A stretch of 58,160 bases of DNA from Candidatus Faecousia faecavium (GTDB taxonomy: Bacteria > Bacillota > Clostridia > Oscillospirales > Oscillospiraceae): positions 1 through 58,160 of the forward strand of contig DVGO01000014.1 of the NCBI GenBank assembly GCA_018712645.1, written 5' to 3'. The translations under genes were made by a program, and so were the position numbers. The notes beneath the pieces were generated by a model. It did no database searches, had not been told where the DNA came from, and saw nothing but the letters and a program-made list of their open reading frames with translations. Positions 41,813-50,399 of this stretch are shown piece by piece. Each line of letters opens with the position of its first letter. Within the stretch, counting starts at the first letter, position 1.

Positions 41813-42111
41813 TACTTACTGGCGGGAGGATTGGTGCGGCCCTTGGGCAAAATGGCATCCACTTCCATGTGGGGCCGGGCAATGACGTGGACGGAGATCA
41901 GCTCGCCCACCTTTTCCGCAGCGGCGGCACCGGCATCGGTGGCAGCTTTTACCGCACCCACGTCGCCGCGGACCATCACAGTCACCAGACCGCCGCCTAC
42001 CTGCTCTTTGCCCACCAGCTGCACGTTGGCGGATTTGACCATGGCATCCGCTGCTTCAATGGCGCCGATGAGGCCTTTGGTTTCGATCATACCCAGAGAA
42101 TTCGTATCCAT
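41812..42111 (-). CDS. eutM: Microcompartment hexameric shell protein EutM
   Basis: Single BMC-domain protein of 99 residues ([37 protein letters not shown]). Hexamers tile the facets of the shell; the pore loop is close to the GGG of [11 protein letters not shown]. It appears to be the only hexameric BMC protein in the operon, so it is probably the bulk facet component. Confidence 0.96.
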   Translation of the reverse strand: MDTNSLGMIETKGLIGAIEAADAMVKSANVQLVGKEQVGGGLVTVMVRGDVGAVKAATDAGAAAAEKVGELISVHVIARPHMEVDAILPKGRTNPPASK

Positions 42112-42149
42112 ATTGTTCCATCCTTTTCAAAATAGTGGTATCTTCCCGA

Positions 42150-42779
42150 TTATCCCCGGGTGGGAGCCGCCGCCACTTCCGCCACCGCTGCAGCGAAGGC
42201 GGCACAGGCTGCATCGCAAGCACTTTGGGTACCTGATAACAGTCCGCCGCCGAAGTTGGTTTCACTGGGCGGGCCGTAGAATTTGCACAGCCGCACATCC
42301 GCCGCCTTCAGCGCCGCATCCAGGGCATACATCCCTTCCAGGGGCGGGGCGATGAGATAGGCCAGCGCCGATCCCACCGGCACTCCCGCTTCCCGGGACA
42401 GGAAAGAACCGGCACTGCTTACAGTGTGCGCAAGATAAGGAACCTTATTCGTTTCTTCAAAGCCCAGCCGCTCCAGCGCCCGGACAGCTGCCTCCATGCC
42501 GCTTCTTACCGCCCCGGGGGTCTGCCCCGCCAAGATGCCGATGACCTCCCCTGCGTTAGGAGTGGAGGCATTGGACGCTCCTGCATAGAAACTGCGGCCG
42601 TAAGCTACTTCCACCTCCGCTGCCTTGGTTGCCTCGTCCAGGGCAATATAGGTAGCGTCATCACAGTCGGTGGTCAGCAGGGCCAGGGCAGGATATCCTT
42701 TCGGCGCACCCAGGGCTTTGCACAGGGCGGGACTGGCATTGGCCAGATACCGCACTGCCAGAACCTTCACGGGAATCAT
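42150..42779 (-). CDS. eutL: Microcompartment trimeric shell protein EutL
   Basis: Tandem BMC-domain protein of 209 residues, forming gated trimers (LAVRYLANASPALCKALG; GGLLSGTQSACDAACAA). Thought to regulate passage of larger molecules. Its start overlaps the eutC stop by 4 bp; the C-terminus is Ala-rich. Confidence 0.95.
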   Translation of the reverse strand: MIPVKVLAVRYLANASPALCKALGAPKGYPALALLTTDCDDATYIALDEATKAAEVEVAYGRSFYAGASNASTPNAGEVIGILAGQTPGAVRSGMEAAVRALERLGFEETNKVPYLAHTVSSAGSFLSREAGVPVGSALAYLIAPPLEGMYALDAALKAADVRLCKFYGPPSETNFGGGLLSGTQSACDAACAAFAAAVAEVAAAPTRG

Positions 42780-43684
42780 ACCGCTCCCTCCAGATGCAGC
42801 CCCACGCCGGAAACCTTCTTCTGCAGAATGGTCTCAATCAGCCCGGCAATGTGGGCACCGGCCTCCACCGCCGGGGTGCCCTGGGCATGGATGTTGGACA
42901 CCACCGTCCGGGCGGATTCGGACACACCGGTGCGGGGCTGGTAGGTAATATAGGCGGACATGCTCTTGTCCGTCACCAGACCAGGCCGCTCGCCCACCAG
43001 CATGCACACCAGCTCGCAGCCGGTCACATCCCCGATGGCGTCTCCTGCACCTACCCGGCAGTAGCGGACAAAAATGGGCGTTCCCGGGTCAATACCCCGG
43101 ATTTGCAGTCCCTCCCGAATGGCCTGGAGGCAGTCCATGGCGTTGGCGGTGATGGCGGCAGAACTGAGCCCGTCCCCCACCACAATCTGCACCTTGGGCT
43201 TGCCTGGGATGGCGGCACGGATTTTCTGCTGATTCTCCTCGTCAAAGCACCGGCCATGATCCGGACGGGTCAGGTATTCGTCCTTATCACCGCACCGGGT
43301 CTGCACCTCCACCATGCCGTTCTGGGAGGCAAAATCCGGACTGACCTGGGAAAATACCGCGTCCTGAGCCGCCGCATGGTCTGCCCGGAAGCGGAGCATG
43401 GTCAACGTTTTGTACCGGGGGCCTGCCCGACCGCTGCCCAGCCGGGCGGGGGTTCGCTCCTTCATGCTCCGGAATTTCTCCCCGTTTTCCGGATTTTCCG
43501 TCAGGTACAGTTTTCGCAAATCCAACGCCGTTACATCCGGCACAAAGTCCCCGTCCCCATAGCCGGTTTCCCTGGCCTCCGGCTGGGGGGCCGTGGGATG
43601 GTACTCACCGGCCTTGACCATGGGCGGCATGTCCATGGTTCCCAGAATCTGGGCAACCATAGCAGCCAATTCCTGTTTGTTCAT
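42776..43684 (-). CDS. eutC: Ethanolamine ammonia-lyase small subunit EutC
   Basis: Small subunit of 302 residues that forms the B12-binding interface with EutB. LGSGRAGPRYKTLTMLRFRA, DHAAAQDAVFSQV and GERPGLVTDKSMSAYITYQP are typical. The start MNKQELAAMVAQIL at ATG 43682-43684 follows GAGGAG by 6 nt. The N-terminal stretch may target the enzyme to the shell. Its partner eutB lies 1.7 kb downstream in the operon. Confidence 0.96.
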   Translation of the reverse strand: MNKQELAAMVAQILGTMDMPPMVKAGEYHPTAPQPEARETGYGDGDFVPDVTALDLRKLYLTENPENGEKFRSMKERTPARLGSGRAGPRYKTLTMLRFRADHAAAQDAVFSQVSPDFASQNGMVEVQTRCGDKDEYLTRPDHGRCFDEENQQKIRAAIPGKPKVQIVVGDGLSSAAITANAMDCLQAIREGLQIRGIDPGTPIFVRYCRVGAGDAIGDVTGCELVCMLVGERPGLVTDKSMSAYITYQPRTGVSESARTVVSNIHAQGTPAVEAGAHIAGLIETILQKKVSGVGLHLEGAV

Positions 43685-43713
43685 ACGCATCTCCTCATCC
43701 AATCCAATTTCTC

Positions 43714-45060
43714 CTACTGTTCCAGAACCAGGGTCTTTACCACCACCGGCAGGGCGCTGGCCACCGGTGCGCCGATGTCCAGATAGCTTCCAGCGCTGAC
43801 CTTCACCCGGTCAATGCACAGAATCTGGGTCTGCTTGGGTGTCCGGGCAGCCAGGGCCTGACCCAGGGCTTTGGCCATGTCCTGTTCCAGGCACAGCAGC
43901 ACCGGTGCCTGGGTCTGCCCCAAAATCTCCTCCGCCAGTGCTGTGACCTCCCGGTAGGAAGGGGCAGCCTTGCCCTGCATGGCCAGAATTGCCGTGCCTT
44001 CCTGCTTGCGCAGTTCTCGGCCAATGTCCTGGGGATTCTGGATGTTCACCACTGGAACATTTTTCAGGGGAAATTGTACATTTTGGTAAAACACCGTACT
44101 GCCGGACAGCTGGGTGCTGTGGCATCCCGCCCCGATCACTGTGGCCCGGATGGTTTCGCTGCCAAGGCGAAACTGCCCCTGGCACAGCATGCTCCGGCGA
44201 ATCGCCTGCCCCAGAATCGGCCCCATGTCCCCGAATTGGTGCCAGGGAAAATCGTTTCCGATGCAGTCCGCCACTCCCCCGGAGAAAGACAGCACCACCG
44301 GCTCCTGGGGCGGGGCAAATCCCCCGGCGGCCTCCGCCGTGGTCAGCTTGTCCAGAAGCTCCGTCTTTTCCCGCAGTCCCGCCGCCATTTCCAGGGCCTG
44401 TGTCAGCAGCTTGGCCACAGGTTCCAGGTCCTCCTGGGTAACCCTGTCCCCCGCTTTCAGGTTACATAATCCAGAAAGCACCGGGGAAACGTAGGAAACC
44501 ACCCCATCTTCCCCGAATTTCACCAGCCGTCCGCCCACGTTCAGGCATCCGGTGTGCACAATCTGGCCTTTGCGAATCAGGGCAAGGTTACTGGTGCCGC
44601 CGCCAATATCCATGTGCAGCACGGTTTTCCCTTCCTGCTCAGAAAAGGCCACCGCGCCGGCACCTTTTGCCGCCAGTACGCTTTCCAGATCCGGCCCGGC
44701 GGTGGCTACCACAAACTCCCCGGCAAAATCCGACAGGGCATCCAGCACCGCCCGGGCGTTTTCCTTCCGGCTGGTTTCACCGGTGATGATAATGGCCCCA
44801 GTGTCTACATCCTGCCGCTGAAGACCTGCCTTTCGGTATTCTTCCTGGACAATTTCCCCGATTTTCTCCCCGTCCACATGGCTTTCATCCAGCAGCGGTG
44901 TGAAATAAACGGGACTTTTGTACCGGATTTCCCGCTGGGCAATTTCCAGTTCCGGCACGGCGAAGGCAGAGGCCCGGTTTTCCACCACCAGTTCCGACAC
45001 AATCAGCTGGGTGGAGGTGGTTCCCACATCCAGGCCCACGCTGCACAGCCGCTCAGACAC
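43714..45060 (-). CDS. eutA: Ethanolamine ammonia-lyase reactivating factor EutA
   Basis: Protein of 448 residues that exchanges damaged B12 on EutBC for fresh adenosylcobalamin with ATP. An actin/Hsp70-like ATPase fold is suggested by VGLDVGTTSTQLIVSEL and MDIGGGTSNLALI. GTG start at 45058-45060 overlaps the eutG stop, with GAGGTG upstream. Confidence 0.95.
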   Translation of the reverse strand: MSERLCSVGLDVGTTSTQLIVSELVVENRASAFAVPELEIAQREIRYKSPVYFTPLLDESHVDGEKIGEIVQEEYRKAGLQRQDVDTGAIIITGETSRKENARAVLDALSDFAGEFVVATAGPDLESVLAAKGAGAVAFSEQEGKTVLHMDIGGGTSNLALIRKGQIVHTGCLNVGGRLVKFGEDGVVSYVSPVLSGLCNLKAGDRVTQEDLEPVAKLLTQALEMAAGLREKTELLDKLTTAEAAGGFAPPQEPVVLSFSGGVADCIGNDFPWHQFGDMGPILGQAIRRSMLCQGQFRLGSETIRATVIGAGCHSTQLSGSTVFYQNVQFPLKNVPVVNIQNPQDIGRELRKQEGTAILAMQGKAAPSYREVTALAEEILGQTQAPVLLCLEQDMAKALGQALAARTPKQTQILCIDRVKVSAGSYLDIGAPVASALPVVVKTLVLEQ

Positions 45061-46135
45061 GCCCGGTCACCTCTTCCAGAATCCGCCGCACCACGAAGTC
45101 CTCCACCATCATGGGGTTGCTGTCACAGCAGGGATCGTGCAGGGTCGCCTGGACAATCTGCCCCACGTTCTCCCACACCGCCCGGGGATCTACCCCCGCC
45201 TGGGCCAGGGTTTCCGGCAGATTCAGTTCCCGCCGCAGCCGGACAATGCCGTTTTTCAGATTCCGAACCGCAATGGTGTCGGCGCTGCCCCCCATACCGG
45301 CGGCTCTTGCCAGTTCGGCATACTTTTTCCCCGCCACATGGGCGTTGCAGCCAATCACCGAGGGAAGCAGTATGGCGTTCAGCCGTCCGTGGGGCACATG
45401 GAACAACCCGCCCAAAGAATGAGCCATGGCATGGCACAGCCCCAGTCCCGCCTGGGTAAAGGCCATTCCCGCCATGGTGGCCGCCAGATGCACCTTCAGC
45501 CGGACACCCTGGTTTCCCGCATAGGAAGCAGGCAAAGATGCGTAGGCGCTGCTGAATGCCTCCCGGGCATACAGATCCGTCACCACCCCAGCGCCCTTGG
45601 CAACGTAGGCTTCCAGGGCATGGGTCAGCACGTCAAATCCCGTCTCCGCAATCAGTCCCTTGGGCAGCTGCTGGAGCAGGTCGCTGTCCAAAATCGCCAC
45701 ATCCGGCCGCAGCCGGGGGTCAACCAAGGGATGTTTTACCTTATTGTGGGTCAAAATGGCAAAATCCGTCACCTCCGAACCGGAGCCGGAGGTGGTGGGA
45801 ATGGCCACAAAGGTATAATCCCCTTTTGCAAAATAGGCCATAGCCTTGGCGCAGTCCATGGCGCTGCCCCCACCCAGGGCCACCACCAGATCCGGATTGA
45901 ATTCCCGGAGCCGTGCTGTCCCTTCCGCCGCCAGTTCCACCGTAGGGTCCGGCTGCACCTTGTCAAAATATTCAACCTTTTGACATTTTACCTGGTCAGC
46001 AATGTGTTTTGCCGTACCGTTTTTCATAAAATAGGGGTCCGTCACCAGAAACAGCCGCTGCCCTTGCAGAGTTGCCAGCATGGAAACCGCTCCGCTGCCG
46101 GAAATCAACCTGGTTTTGCAGGAGAATTCCTCCAT
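45053..46135 (-). CDS. eutG: Iron-dependent alcohol dehydrogenase EutG
   Basis: Type III alcohol dehydrogenase of 360 residues that reduces acetaldehyde to ethanol and regenerates NAD. NAD-binding GGGSAMDCAKAMAY and iron ligands in DVLTHALEAY and HSLGGLFHVPHG are visible. Start at MEEFSCKTRLISG (ATG 46133-46135). First gene of the eut operon. Between the glgP terminator and this start (71 bp) no strong promoter is obvious, and no EutV/EutW antitermination target hairpins could be recognised with confidence. Confidence 0.92.
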   Translation of the reverse strand: MEEFSCKTRLISGSGAVSMLATLQGQRLFLVTDPYFMKNGTAKHIADQVKCQKVEYFDKVQPDPTVELAAEGTARLREFNPDLVVALGGGSAMDCAKAMAYFAKGDYTFVAIPTTSGSGSEVTDFAILTHNKVKHPLVDPRLRPDVAILDSDLLQQLPKGLIAETGFDVLTHALEAYVAKGAGVVTDLYAREAFSSAYASLPASYAGNQGVRLKVHLAATMAGMAFTQAGLGLCHAMAHSLGGLFHVPHGRLNAILLPSVIGCNAHVAGKKYAELARAAGMGGSADTIAVRNLKNGIVRLRRELNLPETLAQAGVDPRAVWENVGQIVQATLHDPCCDSNPMMVEDFVVRRILEEVTGRV

Positions 46136-46203
46136 AACTATCCACCGCCTTTTCAGAGGTAGTATTTCCAGCAATACGGGAATTATGAGGAAAATTTCCA
46201 TAA

Positions 46204-46234
46204 AAAAGCCCCCGACTTCCGAAGAAGTCGGGGG
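46204..46234 (-). terminator. Terminator between glgP and the eut operon
   Basis: Twelve-bp stem GCCCCCGACTTC/GAAGTCGGGGGC with a TTCG loop and TTTTTT on the minus strand. It ends the glgP transcript; if eut lacks its own promoter, this would be the point where antitermination could act. Confidence 0.88.
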
Positions 46235-46248
46235 CAAGGAAAACAATA

Positions 46249-48582
46249 TTAATACTGAGTGGGCTTGATGTGCCAGATTTCCTCAGCGTACTGACGGATG
46301 GTACGGTCAGAGGAGAACTTGGCAGCGGAGGCCACATTCATCAGGCACTTGCGGCCGAAGGCCATCCGATCGGCATAATCCCGATTGGCCTGGAGCTTGG
46401 CGTCCAGATAGGACTGGTAATCCAGCAGCAGGAAGTAATGATCAGCCTTATCCCAGTCGCTGCCGTCCAGCAGGGCATGGAACAACTCCCGCTGGCCGTC
46501 GTCGGTGGGCACGGTACCGTCCACCAGGGTGTTGATGGCGCGGCGCAGGTCGGCGTTGGTGTCGTAGATGCCCCGGGCATAGTAACTGTCCTTGGCCTGG
46601 TTCAGCTGTTCCACGGTATGGCCGAAGATATACTCGTTCTCGATACCGGCCTCCTGGGCAATCTCCACGTTGGCACCGTCCAGGGTTCCCAGGGTCACAG
46701 CGCCATTGAGCATCAGCTTCATGTTGCCGGTGCCGGAAGCCTCTGTGCCGGCAGGAGAAATCTGCTCGGAAATATCGGCGGCAGGGATGATATGCTCAGC
46801 ATAGGAGCAGTTGTAGTTCTGGACAAAGACCACCTTCAGCTTATCCGCCACGGCAGGATCGTTGTTGATCATCCGGGCAACCCGGTTGATATAGCGGATA
46901 ATGGCCTTGGCCCGGGCATAACCGGGGGCGGACTTGGCGCCGAAGAGGTAAACCGTGGGGTGGAAGTCCGGCAGACGGCCTTCCTTCAACCGGAAGTAGA
47001 TATCCACCACTGCCAGGATGTTCAGCAGCTGACGCTTATACTCGTGCAGACGCTTGACCTGGACGTCGAAAATGAAGTCCGGATTCAGCATCACGCCTTC
47101 GTGCTTGGCAACCACGGCGCACAGCTGCTGCTTCTTCTGCCGCTTGATGGCATTGAAGCGGGTGACGGTTTCGTCGTTGATGTGGTCTTTCAGCTTGGAA
47201 ATCAGCTCCAGATCCTTCAGGAAGTCGCCGCCTACCAGCTCCCGGATCATGGCGGTCAATTCGGGGTTGCACAGGCCAATCCAGCGGCGGGGGGTAATGC
47301 CGTTGGTCTTATTCTGGAACCGCTCGGGGAAGGCATGGTACCAATCCTTGAAGCAGTCATCCTTCAGAATCTGAGAGTGGATCTCTGCAACACCGTTGAC
47401 GTAGGTGCCTACATACACGGACAGGTTTGCCATGTGGGCAGTATTGTCCCGGATGATGAAGAGGCCCGGATGCTCCCACTTCAGCTTCTGGTCAATCTGG
47501 CAGATGATGTCCACAATTTCGGGCACCACAGAGCGCAGCAGATCCAGAGGCCACTTTTCCAGAGCCTCGCCCATAACGGTATGGTTGGTGTAGGAGAAGG
47601 TCTTCTGAGCAACGTTGAAAGCCTCGTCAAAGCTCAGGCCCTCCAGCATCAGCAGCCGGATCAGTTCGGGGATGGACATGGCGGGGTGAGTGTCGTTAAG
47701 CTGCACAGCGTAGAAATCGCTGAACTTTCTCAGATCACTGCCGTGGGCCAGCTTGAAGGTCCGCAGCATATCCTGCAGGGAAGCGGAGGACAGCACATAC
47801 TGCTGCTTGATGCGCAGGCGCTTGCCTTCCCAGGTGGAGTCGTTGGGGTACAGGACACGGGTGATGTCCTCGGCCTTGTTCTTGGCATCCAGAGCCCGCA
47901 GATAGTCCTGGTCGTTGAAGGCATTGAAGTCCAGCTCCTGCTCGGCTTCACACTGCCACAGACGCAGGGTACCCACGTTGTTAGTGTCGTAGCCGATGAC
48001 CGGCACATCGTAGGGCACAGCCAGCACGGTGTGCTCGGGGAACTTGATCTTTACGGTATGGTTATACCGGCGGTAGGACCAGGGGTCACCGTACTTGGTC
48101 CAGTCGTCAGCCTTTTCCACCTGGCTGCCGTTGCCGTCGAAGCTCTGCTTGAACAGGCCGAACTTATAGCGCAGGCCATAGCCGGACAGGGGGATGTTGG
48201 TAGAAGCAGCGGAATCCAGGAAGCAGGCTGCCAGACGGCCCAGACCGCCGTTGCCCAGAGCATCGTCCTCGATCTCTTCCAGCACAGCCAGATCCACGCC
48301 CCGCTCGGCAAACAGGGTCTTCATCTCGTCCAGAATACCCAGGTTGAACAGGTTGCTGTAAACCAGACGGCCGATCAGGTATTCTGCAGAGATGTAGTAA
48401 GCCTTCCGGTTGGGCATACGGGTTTTCTTGGAACGGCTCCAGTTATCGGAAATGGCCATCATCACAGCCTGACCCAGAGCCTCGTGCAGCTCCTGAGGAG
48501 TGGCCTCCTTCAGGGATACGTCGTAGGTATACTTCAGCTGTGCCTCAGTCCATTTCAGGATATTCACACAATTTATATTCAT
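46249..48582 (-). CDS. glgP: Glycogen/starch/maltodextrin phosphorylase
   Basis: Enzyme of 777 residues that releases glucose 1-phosphate from alpha-1,4-glucans. The pyridoxal-phosphate lysine lies in EASGTGNMKLMLNGAVTLGT (≈residue 620) and DGANVEI follows; GNGGLGRLAACFLDS is the usual N-terminal landmark. Acts in the cytosol. Monocistronic with its own promoter and terminator. Confidence 0.96.
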   Translation of the reverse strand: MNINCVNILKWTEAQLKYTYDVSLKEATPQELHEALGQAVMMAISDNWSRSKKTRMPNRKAYYISAEYLIGRLVYSNLFNLGILDEMKTLFAERGVDLAVLEEIEDDALGNGGLGRLAACFLDSAASTNIPLSGYGLRYKFGLFKQSFDGNGSQVEKADDWTKYGDPWSYRRYNHTVKIKFPEHTVLAVPYDVPVIGYDTNNVGTLRLWQCEAEQELDFNAFNDQDYLRALDAKNKAEDITRVLYPNDSTWEGKRLRIKQQYVLSSASLQDMLRTFKLAHGSDLRKFSDFYAVQLNDTHPAMSIPELIRLLMLEGLSFDEAFNVAQKTFSYTNHTVMGEALEKWPLDLLRSVVPEIVDIICQIDQKLKWEHPGLFIIRDNTAHMANLSVYVGTYVNGVAEIHSQILKDDCFKDWYHAFPERFQNKTNGITPRRWIGLCNPELTAMIRELVGGDFLKDLELISKLKDHINDETVTRFNAIKRQKKQQLCAVVAKHEGVMLNPDFIFDVQVKRLHEYKRQLLNILAVVDIYFRLKEGRLPDFHPTVYLFGAKSAPGYARAKAIIRYINRVARMINNDPAVADKLKVVFVQNYNCSYAEHIIPAADISEQISPAGTEASGTGNMKLMLNGAVTLGTLDGANVEIAQEAGIENEYIFGHTVEQLNQAKDSYYARGIYDTNADLRRAINTLVDGTVPTDDGQRELFHALLDGSDWDKADHYFLLLDYQSYLDAKLQANRDYADRMAFGRKCLMNVASAAKFSSDRTIRQYAEEIWHIKPTQY

Positions 48583-48672
48583 ATTCGCTCTCCATTCTTA
48601 AAGCGGAAAACCGCAATTGCTGTTTCAGATTATGCAGCACCGGAAATGCCGTACCGGGCTGCCAGTGGTCTT

Positions 48673-48682
48673 GAAACGTTTC
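48673..48682. promoter_or_regulatory. Possible LacI/CcpA-type operator in the glgP leader
   Basis: Perfect 10-bp dyad GAAACGTTTC inside TGTGGAAACGTTTCAAGA, a near match to the catabolite-responsive element consensus. It lies about 25 bp after the predicted transcription start, where it would act as a roadblock. Confidence 0.55.
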
Positions 48683-48706
48683 CACAATTTTTCAAGACAC
48701 TCCTAC

Positions 48707-48735
48707 AGAGTAATACTTTTCCAGCTTTTTGTCAA
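48707..48735 (-). promoter_or_regulatory. Promoter of glgP
   Basis: TTGACA (48730-48735), 17 bp, TACTCT (48707-48712) on the minus strand. Confidence 0.55.
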
Positions 48736-48863
48736 GTAAAACCCTGTACAAAAGCCATAACATTTCCTATTTTTGGCAGAATGTTCAGATTCTGCCCAAC
48801 TTTTTCGGCACATATACCCCGGCCTGCAGTCAGATCAGCCTCTGATTTTTTCCAGTCCAGGGG

Positions 48864-48896
48864 AAAAAACCAGCCCCGCCAAACAGGCGGGGCTGG
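48864..48896 (-). terminator. Terminator of the MsmK-type ATPase gene
   Basis: Perfect 11-bp stem CCAGCCCCGCC/GGCGGGGCTGG with a 5-nt loop and TTTTTT on the minus strand. Confidence 0.92.
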
Positions 48897-48912
48897 CAGA
48901 ATCGATATGGAC

Positions 48913-50097
48913 TTAGGCTTCCAGATTGATGCCGGTCTCCTTGGAGAAGACATGGCAGACATGACCGGGGAATGCGAACTTGACAGTGGAGCCGTTGGAC
49001 AGGGCAGCCACTTCAGCGCCGGTCATATTCATGGTGGACACGACCATAACCACATCACGGCCCATGGAGGTGACGTGCAGGTGGACGGAGGAGCCCATCA
49101 TTTCGGAAACGTCAACCTTGCCTTCGATGCCGGTGCCCAGCTCAACATGCTCAGGACGAACACCCAGAACCACATCCTGCTCGGCCACATTGTTCTTGGC
49201 CAGGGCAGCCTGCTTCTCCTCGCTCAGTTCAACGGTCAGGCAATCCAGCTTCACAGCGTACTTGCCGTTGACCTTAACCAGTTTGGCGTTTTCAAACATG
49301 TTCATCTGAGGCGTACCGATGAAGGTAGCTACGAACAGGTTGTACGGATGGTTGAAGACCTCCTGAGGAGTGCCGATCTGCTGGATGAAGCCGTCCTTCA
49401 TGATGACGATCCGGTCGCCCAGGGTCATAGCCTCAGTCTGGTCGTGGGTAACATAGATAAAGGTGGTGTTGATCCGCTCACGCAGCTTGATGATCTCTGC
49501 ACGCATCTGGTTACGCAGCTTGGCATCCAGGTTGGACAGAGGCTCGTCCATCAGCATAACCTGAGGGGAACGAACGATAGCACGGCCGATGGCCACACGC
49601 TGACGCTGACCGCCGGACAGAGCCTTGGGCTTACGGCCCAGGTACTGGGTGATGTCCAGAATTTCCGCAGCCTGCTTGACAGCCTTGTCAATCTCATCCT
49701 TGGGGGTGTGACGCAGCTTCAGAGCGAAGGCCATGTTTTCATAGACGGTCATGTGGGGGTACAGAGCGTAGTTCTGGAAGACCATGGCGATGTCGCGGTC
49801 CTTGGGAGCCACGTCGTTGACCAGGCGGTCGCCGATGTACAGTTCGCCTTCGGAAATTTCTTCCAGGCCGGCGATCATACGCAGAGTGGTGGACTTACCG
49901 CAGCCGGAGGGGCCGACCAGGACGATGAATTCCTTGTCTGCGATCTCCAGGTTGAACTCCTGCACAGCCACGACACCCTTGTCCGTGATCTGCAGGTTGG
50001 TCTTCTTCTCGGGCTCGCCCTTCTTTTTCTTCTTCTTTGCGTCGTCGCCGCTGTAGGGGTAGATCTTCTTTACGTTCTTCAGGGTCAAACTTGCCAT
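48913..50097 (-). CDS. msmK: MsmK/UgpC-type sugar ABC importer ATPase
   Basis: ATPase of 394 residues that powers CUT1 sugar importers and can be shared by several of them. Walker A GPSGCGKST, signature LSGGQRQRV, Walker B VMLMDEPLSNLD, then C-terminal TOBE-like regulatory domain (VLGVRPEHVEL). Near the N-terminus (residues about 17-42) is an unusual Lys-rich insertion (GDDAKKKKKKGEPEKKTN). It stands alone with its own promoter. The start ATG lacks a clear ribosome-binding site; a strong one lies 120 nt upstream in the leader. No permease gene is adjacent, so it may serve the importer at 3337-6563. Confidence 0.93.
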   Translation of the reverse strand: MASLTLKNVKKIYPYSGDDAKKKKKKGEPEKKTNLQITDKGVVAVQEFNLEIADKEFIVLVGPSGCGKSTTLRMIAGLEEISEGELYIGDRLVNDVAPKDRDIAMVFQNYALYPHMTVYENMAFALKLRHTPKDEIDKAVKQAAEILDITQYLGRKPKALSGGQRQRVAIGRAIVRSPQVMLMDEPLSNLDAKLRNQMRAEIIKLRERINTTFIYVTHDQTEAMTLGDRIVIMKDGFIQQIGTPQEVFNHPYNLFVATFIGTPQMNMFENAKLVKVNGKYAVKLDCLTVELSEEKQAALAKNNVAEQDVVLGVRPEHVELGTGIEGKVDVSEMMGSSVHLHVTSMGRDVVMVVSTMNMTGAEVAALSNGSTVKFAFPGHVCHVFSKETGINLEA

Positions 50098-50283
50098 ACT
50101 GTTTTTGACTCAGAACACACCGAGCCTTTCGCATGTGCTCTCGCATACCCGGAAAGCAAACTTCCGGGAGCATTACGACAGGTCTCCACACTGCCGCACC
50201 GTGAGTCAGACGGACATTTCCTCCTTAAATTTAGCAGACTGGGCCTATTTCGTGGAGTAGACACAATCCACCGGGATAGCAAC
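50098..50283 (-). other. Long leader of the MsmK-type ATPase gene
   Basis: About 180 nt. It contains AAGGAGG at 50220-50226 followed by a three-codon frame (ATG TCC GTC TGA, 50206-50217), then a hairpin CCCGGAAG/CTTTCCGGG near 50150-50170. No known riboswitch class recognised. Structure could bring the distant ribosome-binding site into play or serve in control. Confidence 0.45.
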
Positions 50284-50312
50284 ATCATACCACACTTTTC
50301 AACTTTGGGCAA
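50284..50312 (-). promoter_or_regulatory. Promoter of the MsmK-type ATPase gene
   Basis: TTGCCC (50307-50312), 17 bp, TATGAT (50284-50289) on the minus strand. Confidence 0.6.
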
Positions 50313-50399
50313 TGGTGGGTAATCACAGTTTTAACCGGTTATTTTTGGGTAATTTGACCGTTCTCCCCGCCGGAAATTTCGTTTTCTCGCCCCTGTGTG

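Larger units (their letters stand above)
48583..48863. other. Leader and upstream region of glgP
   Basis: Holds the glgP promoter, a GAAACGTTTC operator-like dyad and a leader of about 120 nt. Beyond the -35 box up to the msmK terminator I see nothing further. Confidence 0.6.

Noticed and set aside
50085..50312. 75-residue minus-strand frame in the MsmK leader
   Set aside because: No ribosome-binding site at its start, atypical composition, and it overlaps the true start in another frame.
46270..50322. A 4-kb open frame on the plus strand over glgP and the MsmK-type ATPase gene
   Set aside because: It is antisense to two clearly identified genes; GC-rich codon bias leaves the opposite strand free of stops. 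The protein is low-complexity and matches nothing.
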